A stretch of DNA of 5,473 nucleotides from Chitinophagaceae bacterium UBA4412. Lineage in GTDB: Bacteria > Bacteroidota > Bacteroidia > Chitinophagales > Chitinophagaceae. Location of the stretch: NCBI GenBank assembly GCA_002400445.1, contig DGQO01000053.1, positions 1-5,473 of the forward strand. The letters are read 5' to 3'. Both the position numbers and the translations under genes were made by a program. Positions 1-5,473 of the stretch are shown here, one piece after another; the first letter of the stretch is position 1, and each line of letters opens with the position of its first letter. The notes below the pieces were generated by a model. That model was not told where the DNA came from and searched no databases. It saw only the letters and a program-made list of their open reading frames with translations.

Positions 1-753
1 GTTACTTCCATACCAAGGGAGGCAAAACCGGGCGCAAATATTACCATCACTGGTAATTACTTAAACTGGGTGAATGCAGTAACCTTTGCCAATGGTAAAA
101 TAGCAGACTCTGCAAGTATCGTGAGCAAGACGCTAACCCAGTTGGTGGTAACAGTGCCAAAGGATGCGCAAACAGGTAAACTTATTCTTTCTTACGGTGG
201 TACCGAGTGGGGCGAATTAGAAACGGATAGCACTTTGATTGTTACGCTACCTTCCATTACCAGTATGGCGCCTAATCCAATAAAGCATGCAGATAATCTA
301 ACGATTACCGGACAAAATCTTGATTTAACCTGGGGCGTTTTATTCAATGGTGTAAGCCAGGCAGACACCGTGATGGTAAGCAAATCAGCCACTTCAATTG
401 TCGTAAAAATTCCGGCAGGAGCAAAGCAAGGTAAAGTAACACTGGTGGCTGCTTCTAAAGTGAAAGTAGAATCAACTGCAGACCTTATGCTTATGATGCC
501 TGCTGTAACAGACTTATCACCTAATCCCGTAGCAGCTCTCGGAGATCTTACCATTACAGGCACAAATCTTAACCTCGTTTCCGGAATTTTATTCAATGGC
601 GCTACGGCTAACGTTACCACTTTCATCAGCCAGTCTCCAACAACGATTATAGTAAAACTTCCTGCAGGAGCCAAAAGGGGAAAAGTGATTCTCTCTGTTC
701 TTAATTCAACATTAACTGTGGAGGCTCCCATGATCCTCACCTTTATTGGCGAT
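1..753 (+). repeat. Three tandem IPT/TIG domain repeats, about 250 bp period
   Basis: Three consecutive repeats of 83-84 codons begin near 1, 253 and 502. Repeats 2 and 3 are the most alike, and the likeness is visible in DNA: TTATTCAATGG recurs in both, and the stretch around 414-440 (GCAGGAGCAAAGCAAGG) matches that around 663-690 (GCAGGAGCCAAAAGGGG). Repeat 1 is more diverged (NITITGNYL, VPKDAQTGK). They most likely act as a rod that lifts the C-terminal binding domain away from the membrane, which is the usual interpretation for such repeats. More copies may lie upstream of the window. Confidence 0.8.
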
Positions 754-1194
754 CTTCTTCCACTGGCTCCAATGGATTATTTAATGTATGATGACCAGTT
801 TAGAAATAACTGGCAGGATTGGGGTTGGAACCGCACTGCAGACTATGCTAACACAGAGAACGTTCGGGAAGGCACCAAGTCAATGAAATACACCTATACA
901 GCTCAGTGGAGCGGAGTAAAATTTGCCAATGGGAATGTGGCTACAGCTACCTACAAAGAAGTGGCTTTCTCCCTCTATGGTGGCCCGGGAACAAATGGCA
1001 AAAAGATAAAAGTTACTGCCAATGGAAACGGAGCAAGCGCCCAGGAGATTACCATCGTAGAAGGCGAATGGAGAGAGTTTAAATTCAATTTTACGGCTAT
1101 TGGCAACCCTGCAAATCTCACGGAGTTAATTTTAGGAAATGAGGATTGGACGGGTGTGATTTACGTAGACCAGTTAGGATTGAGGAAGCCATAA
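1..1194 (+). CDS. IPT/TIG-repeat surface glycan-binding protein, 5' truncated by the window
   Basis: The reading frame is open from base 1, so the start lies upstream; the first in-window ATG (70) falls inside a repeat and is not the start. 397 codons are visible. Residues 1-84, 85-167 and 168-251 are three IPT/TIG (Ig-like) repeats sharing the pattern xITSMAPNP / VTDLSPNP, then LTITGxNL, LFNG and PAGAKxGKV. Residues about 260-397 form a separate beta-sandwich-like domain rich in aromatics (W271, W274, W276, W303, W383) that starts YDDQF and ends IYVDQLGL; this layout resembles C-terminal carbohydrate-binding modules of Bacteroidota surface proteins. Such proteins normally follow SusC/SusD and hold polysaccharide on the outer face of the outer membrane (family knowledge). 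The mannan ligand is inferred only from the downstream mannanase. The lipoprotein signal cannot be checked because the N-terminus is missing. Stop TAA at 1192 is followed by a second in-frame TAA at 1198. Family call is firm; ligand is not. Confidence 0.85.
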   Translation, partial: VTSIPREAKPGANITITGNYLNWVNAVTFANGKIADSASIVSKTLTQLVVTVPKDAQTGKLILSYGGTEWGELETDSTLIVTLPSITSMAPNPIKHADNLTITGQNLDLTWGVLFNGVSQADTVMVSKSATSIVVKIPAGAKQGKVTLVAASKVKVESTADLMLMMPAVTDLSPNPVAALGDLTITGTNLNLVSGILFNGATANVTTFISQSPTTIIVKLPAGAKRGKVILSVLNSTLTVEAPMILTFIGDLLPLAPMDYLMYDDQFRNNWQDWGWNRTADYANTENVREGTKSMKYTYTAQWSGVKFANGNVATATYKEVAFSLYGGPGTNGKKIKVTANGNGASAQEITIVEGEWREFKFNFTAIGNPANLTELILGNEDWTGVIYVDQLGLRKP

Positions 1195-1209
1195 AAATAA
1201 AACAGACCA

Positions 1210-1223
1210 ACAGCATTCGCTGT
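1210..1223 (+). terminator. Short stem-loop after the surface-protein gene, possible weak transcript-end element
   Basis: ACAGC and GCTGT pair around an ATTC loop, 15 bases after the stop codon. A few outer pairs (GAC at 1205-1207 with GTT at 1226-1228, including one wobble) could extend it across a two-base internal loop. It is followed by an A-rich stretch (TTAAAAAC) and not a T run, so it is a poor fit to an intrinsic terminator. Confidence 0.2.
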
Positions 1224-1292
1224 CCGTTAAAAACAAAAGTATTTTATACAGGTGATGGAACGTGATGTTCCGGTTACCTTGCCCATCTTGAG

Positions 1293-1332
1293 AGGTTATA
1301 CGATTTTACTGAAAAGTAAATTCGTATAACCT
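1293..1332. repeat. 40-base hairpin: 18-base inverted repeat with GAAA loop
   Basis: The left arm (1293-1310, AGGTTATACGATTTTACT) and right arm (1315-1332, AGTAAATTCGTATAACCT) are reverse complements at 17 of 18 positions; the only mismatch is T1304 against T1321. The loop is GAAA, a GNRA-type tetraloop in RNA. No T run follows (GCAGGAAGG comes next), so it is not a standard intrinsic terminator. The base of the right arm (AACCT, 1328-1332) could instead pair with AGGTT at 1339-1343, giving an alternative fold. Possible roles are a transcript-stabilising or processing hairpin, a bidirectional transcript end, or a dispersed palindromic repeat. The structure is plainly present; its function is unknown. 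Confidence 0.8.
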
Positions 1333-1358
1333 GCAGGAAGGTTTAAACATTTTCCTTT

Positions 1359-1380
1359 TGCAATCACTAAAATGATTGTA
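1359..1380. promoter_or_regulatory. Dyad TGCAATCA-N6-TGATTGTA, possible regulator-binding site
   Basis: CAATCA (1361-1366) and TGATTG (1373-1378) are exact reverse complements around CTAAAA; the outermost bases T1359 and A1380 also pair, with one G/T mismatch between. The 22-base dyad with a 6-base spacer is the size of a typical operator for a dimeric regulator. It lies about 150 bases before the start of the enzyme gene. No regulator is encoded in the window and no matching dyad was noticed before the transporter gene, so the role is a guess. Confidence 0.3.
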
Positions 1381-1412
1381 CCCTTCCGAAAACAAATACA
1401 ACTAAAAATTCA

Positions 1413-1448
1413 CCAGGATTGCTATTGAAGGATTCATTGAATAGCTGG
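1413..1448 (+). other. Bulged stem-loop in the leader of the enzyme gene
   Basis: CCAG (1413-1416) pairs with CTGG (1445-1448), and CTATT (1422-1426) pairs with AATAG (1440-1444), with a 5-base bulge GATTG on the left side and a 13-base loop. The same region contains a loose direct repeat, AGGATT followed closely by ATTGA, twice. If a transcript passes through, this would fold about 80 bases ahead of the start codon. It is weaker than the 1293-1332 hairpin and may be chance. Confidence 0.25.
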
Positions 1449-1528
1449 TAAAAACTGAAGCCGCTGCATCAAGAGATATAGCCGATCAAATAAAAGACAG
1501 CCTGAACCAGGAGACAGATTCAACAAGT

Positions 1529-3880
1529 ATGAAACAACTACTCACCATATTTTTTTTAGCAATACTGGCCACAGGAAAGATCGATGCACAGGCTCCCTCC
1601 TTAATAACAATAAAGAACCAGCAATTCCTGCTGAATGGCCAGCCCTATTATTTTGTAGGCGCTAATTACTGGTATGGCAGTTTACTTCCATTAGAGAAAG
1701 ACAAGAGCAAAGGCATTGAACGATTACGCAAAGAACTTGATTTTTTAAAGGCAAATAATGTTACGAATCTGAGGGTACTTGCCGGCGCAGAAGGCAAGGG
1801 CATTATCAATGGTCATGTGCGGGTGGGTCCGGCCCTGCAACCGGAAGAAGGCGTTTTTGATCAGCATGTTTTACAAGGCATGGATATTTTCTTACATGAA
1901 CTAAGCCTGCGCAAAATGACCGCTGTTCTTTACCTGAGTAACAACTGGAACTGGAGTGGCGGCTTTCCACAATACCTGCAGTGGAATAATCTCTATCCAG
2001 ATTCTGTATTTCTTGAAAAAATTCCCTGGACTACCATGGGAGAATACAACAGTAAATTTTATACCTGTGAGAAATGTATGGATGGGTATTATAACCAGGC
2101 AAAACAGGTTATCAACCGTACGAATACCATCACCGGAAAAAAATACACAGAAGACCCTACCATCATGGCCTGGCAAATAGCCAATGAGCCACGACCGATG
2201 CATCCTGATGCGAGAGATGCTTATAAAAAATTTATTGCAAATGCTGCGGCCTACATCAAAAAACTAGACCCCAACCACCTGGTAAGCACAGGCACCGAAG
2301 GATATCAGAGCACACAGGGTATGCCGCTTTACCAGCAAATAAACGATGACAAAAACATTGACTATCTCACCATACATATATGGCCAAAAAATTGGGGATG
2401 GCTTAAAATAAATGACTTTGCCGGCAGCATGGATTCGGTGCTCACTAAAACGAACCGGTATATTAGTGAGCATGCAGAAGTAGCTAAAATATTAAACAAG
2501 CCAATGGTAATTGAAGAATTTGGCATGCCCAGAGATGAGCAATCTTTTGAAATGAAATCGCCCACAACTTACCGGGATGCATACTACCGCAACATGCTGC
2601 ACAGATGGCTGGATAATAAAAGAACAAATGGCAGCCTGGCCGGCCTCAACTTTTGGGCTTATGCCGGCATGGCAAAAACGATAAAAGGACAAGAATGGTG
2701 GAAAGAAGGTGATCCTTATACTGGTGATCCTACCATGGAAGAGCAAGGATTGAATTCCATTTTTAATGCTGACAAATCTACTTGGCAGCTCATTGATTCT
2801 ACTACAAAACAAGCAACAAAAAAATCAATTGCCTCTCCTATCGATAGCAAAGCGACGAAAGAGACCGTAAACCTTTACCATAATTTAAAAAAAGTAATCA
2901 ATAAAGGCATCATGTTTGGCCACCAGGATGATCTGGCCTATGGTGTAAACTGGAAATATAAAAAAGGAAGAAGCGATATTAAAGACGTAACGGGCGACTA
3001 CCCTGCGTTGTTCGGTTATGAGCTTGGCCATTTAGAAATAGACAGCCCTGTAAACCTTGACAGCGTGCCTTTTGATAAAATGAAAACATACATTGAATGG
3101 GCTTATAAAAAAGGAAGTTTGATCACCCTAAGCTGGCATGTGAACAACCCGCTTACTGGCGAGAATGCATGGTTTCCGGCCCACGGAACCGTTGCATCTG
3201 TTTTGCCTGGCGGTTCAAAGCACGCATTATTTTTAAGCTGGTTAGATAAAGTGGCCGCCTTTGCCCATGATTTAAAAGGACCACAGGGAGAAGCGGTGCC
3301 GGTTATCTTCAGGCCATTCCATGAGCTGAATGGCAATTGGTTTTGGTGGGGCAAAAAACATTGCTCGCCCGAACAATACAAAGAACTTTTCAGACTGACG
3401 GTCGCTTACCTGCGGGATGTAAAAAACGTACACAATTTCTTGTATGCATTTAGTACAGATGCATTTTCCAGTAAGGAAGAATACCTCGAGCGTTACCCCG
3501 GCGATGAGTGGGTAGATATCGTGGGCTTTGATTTCTATCAAAGAGAAAAGCCCAAAGAAGATTATTTACCTAAGATGCAATTCATGCTTACTACCCTGGA
3601 ACAAGTGGCCAAAGAAAGAAACAAAATTCCTACCCTTACTGAATTTGGTGGCAAGCTGGACGAGGCCAATTGGTGGACAGAAACATTCTTGAAAGCACTG
3701 GGCAATCATAAAATTTCTTATGTGCTCGGCTGGCGGAATGCAGGTTTAAAATCAACAGGTGAAATGGAATATTACGTGCCTTACACAGGACATCTCACCG
3801 AAAAAGATTTTAAAACATTTGTAAAAGAACCCCGGATCCTCTTACAAAAAGATGTGAAGTACAAAATGTTATATAAATAA
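1529..3880 (+). CDS. Secreted GH5-GH26 two-domain beta-mannanase
   Basis: 783 residues. Residues 1-20 form a type I signal peptide (MKQLL, hydrophobic TIFFLAILA, likely cut after I-D-A before Q21); there is no lipobox Cys, so the product is periplasmic or released. Residues about 24-422 are a GH5 domain of mannanase type (best fit subfamily 7): R82, N219-E220-P (acid/base), H283, nucleophile E330 in VIEEFG, W376. Residues about 436-775 are a complete GH26 domain: FGHQDD (461-468 region), SWHVNNP, acid/base E599 in FRPFHELNGNWFWWG, nucleophile E705 in TLTEFGG, W735. The linker (about 423-436, Thr/Lys/Ser) is short. Both families hydrolyse internal beta-1,4-mannosidic bonds in mannan, glucomannan or galactomannan; GH26 members often release mannobiose. 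No binding module is present. A CxxC (C180, C183) sits in the GH5 domain. The start is fixed by the signal peptide and an in-frame TAG at 1442; no Shine-Dalgarno is near, AGGAG being 15 bases away. Activity is inferred from family. Confidence 0.93.
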   Translation: MKQLLTIFFLAILATGKIDAQAPSLITIKNQQFLLNGQPYYFVGANYWYGSLLPLEKDKSKGIERLRKELDFLKANNVTNLRVLAGAEGKGIINGHVRVGPALQPEEGVFDQHVLQGMDIFLHELSLRKMTAVLYLSNNWNWSGGFPQYLQWNNLYPDSVFLEKIPWTTMGEYNSKFYTCEKCMDGYYNQAKQVINRTNTITGKKYTEDPTIMAWQIANEPRPMHPDARDAYKKFIANAAAYIKKLDPNHLVSTGTEGYQSTQGMPLYQQINDDKNIDYLTIHIWPKNWGWLKINDFAGSMDSVLTKTNRYISEHAEVAKILNKPMVIEEFGMPRDEQSFEMKSPTTYRDAYYRNMLHRWLDNKRTNGSLAGLNFWAYAGMAKTIKGQEWWKEGDPYTGDPTMEEQGLNSIFNADKSTWQLIDSTTKQATKKSIASPIDSKATKETVNLYHNLKKVINKGIMFGHQDDLAYGVNWKYKKGRSDIKDVTGDYPALFGYELGHLEIDSPVNLDSVPFDKMKTYIEWAYKKGSLITLSWHVNNPLTGENAWFPAHGTVASVLPGGSKHALFLSWLDKVAAFAHDLKGPQGEAVPVIFRPFHELNGNWFWWGKKHCSPEQYKELFRLTVAYLRDVKNVHNFLYAFSTDAFSSKEEYLERYPGDEWVDIVGFDFYQREKPKEDYLPKMQFMLTTLEQVAKERNKIPTLTEFGGKLDEANWWTETFLKALGNHKISYVLGWRNAGLKSTGEMEYYVPYTGHLTEKDFKTFVKEPRILLQKDVKYKMLYK

Positions 3881-3984
3881 AAAAGAGAAAGTTTTTTATG
3901 CAGAGCACTACCCTGCTCTCGAAGACAGGAATTAAGCTTAAAAAAATAAACCTATTAAAATAAATAAACCCAAAACCAACTTAC
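3881..3984 (+). other. 104-base A-rich spacer with a small stem-loop
   Basis: AGAGCA (3902-3907) and TGCTCT (3914-3919) form a perfect 6-base stem with a 6-base CTACCC loop. A 10-base palindrome, TTAAGCTTAA, lies at 3932-3941. No T run follows the stem, so a strong terminator is unlikely and read-through into the transporter gene is plausible. The rest is A-rich, as is common before Bacteroidota start codons, where an A-rich leader often replaces a Shine-Dalgarno site. No TTTG/TAnnTTTG promoter pair was found. Confidence 0.45.
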
Positions 3985-5424
3985 ATGCAAATGAATCAAT
4001 CGCTGAAATTTAAAGAGAAAGTTGGCTATGGTTTCGGCGATTTTGCGTCGTCGATGTTCTGGAAATTATTTTCCGTTTACCTCTTATACTTTTATACGGA
4101 TGTTTTCGGTATAGCCGCAGCGGCTGCCGGAACCATGTTCCTCATTACCAGGATATGGGATACTTTTCTCGATCCCTTCATTGGAATTGTTTCTGATAGA
4201 ACTGAAACAAAGTGGGGAAAGTTTCGCCCCTACATTCTATGGATGGCGATACCATTTGGCATTGCAGGCGTACTCACTTTTTCTTCTCCTGGCTTTGATG
4301 TAACAGGTAAATTAATTTATGCTTACCTCACCTATACTTTAATGATGATGGTGTATTCCTTCATCAATGTACCTTATGCGTCCCTCATGGGCGTAATGAC
4401 TTCCAACATTAAAGAACGCACTACACTGGCCACGTTCCGGTTTGTTTTTGCATTTGCAGGAAGTATTCTTGTATTAGCCACGGCAGAACCCCTTGTAGCC
4501 GCCCTGAGCAAGACGGCCAAGGGAATAAACATTGGTCACGGCTGGCAAATGTCCATTATCATTTATGCGGTGATTGCAGCAGTTTTATTCCTGCTCACTT
4601 TTGCGTGGACCCGGGAAAGAATAAAGCCTCCCAAAGAACAGAAAACATCTTTGAAAGCAGACCTCTCAAACCTTGCAAAAAATAAACCCTGGTTCATTCT
4701 TTTAGGAGCAGGTGTAGCCACACTCATCTTTAATTCTTTACGAGACGGCTCTACCATCTACTATTTTAAATATTATTTTCAAAACCAGGAAGCATTTCAA
4801 ATGCCCCTGTTCAACTTCGCTATTAATTACAGCACCCTATACCTGGTGTTGGGGCAAGCGGCAAATATCGTGGGCGTAATACTGGCAAAGCCTGTATCAG
4901 ACAGGATCGGCAAGAAAAATACTTTTCTATACGCTATGTTGATTGCAGGTGTGTTGAGTTGCATTTTCTTCTTCTTTAATGAAAATAATATTTTCCTCAT
5001 TTTCCTATTTCAATTCTTAATCAGCATTTGTGCAGGAAGTGTATTTCCCCTACTATGGTCTATGTATGCAGACATTGCAGATTTCTCCGAATGGAAAACA
5101 GGCCGCAGGGCTACCGGGCTCATTTTCTCTTCTTCTTCCATGTCGCAAAAACTGGGTTGGACTTTAGGTGGTGCCATCACCGGATGGTTGCTGGCGCTGT
5201 GGGGATTTGAGGCTAATATGGTGCAAACAGAAGAAGCAAGAACTGGCATAAAAATGATGCTGAGTTTCATTCCGGCGGCAGGAGCATTAATTTCTGCAGC
5301 CTTCATCATTTTCTATCAACTCAGCGATTCGTTTATGCTCAAAGTAAGTAATGAACTAGAAGAAAGGCGCAGGAATGAAACAGATGAAAATGGAACAGCA
5401 GCAGATACCTTAACCAAAATTTAA
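3985..5424 (+). CDS. GPH (MelB-type) sugar:cation symporter, probable manno-oligosaccharide importer
   Basis: 479 residues, the usual size of this major-facilitator-related family, with about 12 hydrophobic segments in the inner membrane. Family marks: GYGFGDFAS (14-22); RIWDTFLDP (56-64), carrying D59 and D63, which match the Na+/H+-site aspartates D55 and D59 of MelB; SDRTETKWGKFRPY (70-83) in the first cytoplasmic loop; NVPYASL (128-134); and the late motif YADIADFSEWKTGRRATG (361-378) followed by QKLGWTLGG (388-396). The ends are charged and cytoplasmic; the tail from about 455 is Glu/Arg-rich. GPH proteins couple sugar uptake to a sodium or proton gradient. The substrate is inferred from the mannanase gene just upstream: mannobiose or short manno-oligosaccharides. 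Two starts are possible, 3985 (MQMNQS) and 3991 (MNQS); the second fits the usual family N-terminus equally well. It probably shares an operon with the enzyme gene. Confidence 0.92.
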   Translation: MQMNQSLKFKEKVGYGFGDFASSMFWKLFSVYLLYFYTDVFGIAAAAAGTMFLITRIWDTFLDPFIGIVSDRTETKWGKFRPYILWMAIPFGIAGVLTFSSPGFDVTGKLIYAYLTYTLMMMVYSFINVPYASLMGVMTSNIKERTTLATFRFVFAFAGSILVLATAEPLVAALSKTAKGINIGHGWQMSIIIYAVIAAVLFLLTFAWTRERIKPPKEQKTSLKADLSNLAKNKPWFILLGAGVATLIFNSLRDGSTIYYFKYYFQNQEAFQMPLFNFAINYSTLYLVLGQAANIVGVILAKPVSDRIGKKNTFLYAMLIAGVLSCIFFFFNENNIFLIFLFQFLISICAGSVFPLLWSMYADIADFSEWKTGRRATGLIFSSSSMSQKLGWTLGGAITGWLLALWGFEANMVQTEEARTGIKMMLSFIPAAGALISAAFIIFYQLSDSFMLKVSNELEERRRNETDENGTAADTLTKI

Positions 5425-5473
5425 ATAGAGTACAATGTATAGCGTCATGCAGGCATAAGCAGCCAAAATGAAA
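5425..5473 (+). other. Downstream spacer with a possible start of the next gene at 5468
   Basis: After the transporter stop there are 43 bases, then AAAATGAAA at the window edge. ATG-AAA is a common Bacteroidota gene opening and is preceded by an A-rich stretch, but only two codons are visible. An earlier ATG at 5435 runs into TAA after seven codons and is not a gene. By analogy with known mannan loci, the next gene could encode mannobiose 2-epimerase, a GH130 phosphorylase or another mannan enzyme; nothing in the window shows which. Confidence 0.2.

Larger units (their letters stand above)
1195..1528 (+). other. 334-base intergenic region with several inverted repeats, no convincing gene
   Basis: No frame here gives a credible protein; the longest ATG-started piece is 24 codons (1255-1329) and overlaps a hairpin. 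What can be seen, in order: a small stem ACAGC-ATTC-GCTGT at 1210-1223 shortly after the stop of the upstream gene; a stem GGAAC-GTGAT-GTTCC at 1257-1271, itself overlapping a direct repeat of GTGATG; the 40-base hairpin at 1293-1332; two 8-base palindromes, CCTGCAGG (1330-1337) and GTTTAAAC (1341-1348); a dyad at 1359-1380; and a bulged stem at 1413-1448. No good match to the Bacteroidota promoter (TTTG, 19-21 bases, TAnnTTTG) is visible: the only TTTG (1357-1360) has just TACCCTTC 18 bases on. The gap may hold transcript-end, processing or control elements between the binding-protein gene and the enzyme gene. Confidence 0.6.

Noticed and set aside
192..740. 182-residue open frame on the minus strand across the TIG repeats
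   Set aside because: It is antisense to a strong coding frame, has no family resemblance and repeats internally only because the gene it mirrors is repetitive.
1234..1241. Minus-strand match to the Bacteroidota -7 element (TACTTTTG)
   Set aside because: No TTTG lies at the required distance on that strand and there is no minus-strand gene to serve.
1255..1329. 24-codon open frame in the gap, starting MERDVPV
   Set aside because: Its 3' half is the hairpin arm sequence, it has no start signal, and it is within chance length; a leader peptide cannot be excluded but is not supported.
1330..1348. Adjacent CCTGCAGG and GTTTAAAC palindromes (rare-cutter sites), which might suggest vector polylinker sequence
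   Set aside because: The surrounding bases are AT-leaning natural intergenic sequence with no other polylinker sites, and the genes on both sides belong to one natural locus; coincidence is simpler.
1445..1528. In-frame, protein-like extension upstream of the mannanase ATG
   Set aside because: It follows an in-frame TAG at 1442 and has no ATG, GTG or TTG start; the signal peptide begins exactly at the 1529 ATG.
1195..1528. Mobile-element, tRNA, riboswitch or CRISPR content in the gap
   Set aside because: The inverted repeats enclose only a few bases, no direct target duplication flanks them, and no tRNA fold, conserved riboswitch core or regular spaced repeats are visible.
1550..1557. Run of eight T in the signal-peptide coding region, considered as a slippage (phase-variation) site
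   Set aside because: Eight is short for phase variation, the codons (Ile-Phe-Phe-Leu) are exactly what a signal-peptide core needs, and the frame is intact.
1901..2203. Several minus-strand open frames of 64-106 residues inside the enzyme and transporter genes, and short alternative + frames at 1956-2180 and 5028-5210
   Set aside because: All lie within strong coding frames with intact catalytic or family motifs; none shows a recognisable domain or its own start context.

Overview
The window looks like part of a mannan-utilisation locus from a member of the Bacteroidota, probably a soil or plant-associated Chitinophagia/Sphingobacteriia-type organism. This rests on the AT-leaning composition, the absence of clear Shine-Dalgarno sites before the starts, the protein families present (IPT/TIG surface protein, GH5 and GH26 mannanase domains, GPH-type sugar symporter) and a type I signal peptide that appears to cleave before Gln. 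The genus is an inference; no rRNA or marker gene is present.

Layout, all on the + strand. (1) Positions 1-1194 hold the 3' part of a surface glycan-binding protein: the frame is open from the first base, with three IPT/TIG beta-sandwich repeats followed by a Trp-rich, carbohydrate-binding-like C-terminal domain. (2) Positions 1195-1528 are a 334-base gap with no convincing gene. It contains several inverted repeats, the strongest being a 40-base hairpin at 1293-1332 (18-base arms, one mismatch, GAAA loop) and a smaller dyad at 1359-1380. (3) Positions 1529-3880 encode a secreted two-catalytic-domain enzyme, with an N-terminal GH5 mannanase-type domain fused to a complete C-terminal GH26 mannanase-type domain. 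All four expected catalytic glutamates are present. (4) A 104-base gap holds a small stem-loop. (5) Positions 3985-5424 encode a 12-TM GPH/MelB-family sugar:cation symporter. (6) The last 49 bases hold no gene, except possibly the first two codons of the next one.

Proposed working (inference from families and gene order): the TIG protein holds beta-mannan or glucomannan at the cell surface; the GH5-GH26 enzyme cuts it to manno-oligosaccharides, largely mannobiose; the symporter carries these across the inner membrane. In characterised Bacteroidota mannan loci (for example the Bacteroides fragilis cluster with a GH26 mannanase, a sugar symporter, mannobiose 2-epimerase and a GH130 phosphorylase) the cytoplasmic steps are epimerisation and phosphorolysis, so those genes are expected just downstream. 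A SusC/SusD pair is expected just upstream. Neither lies in the window.

The most distinctive items are the GH5-GH26 fusion and the structured gap before it. I do not see evidence for a wholly new kind of system; the locus reads as a compact variant of a known strategy.
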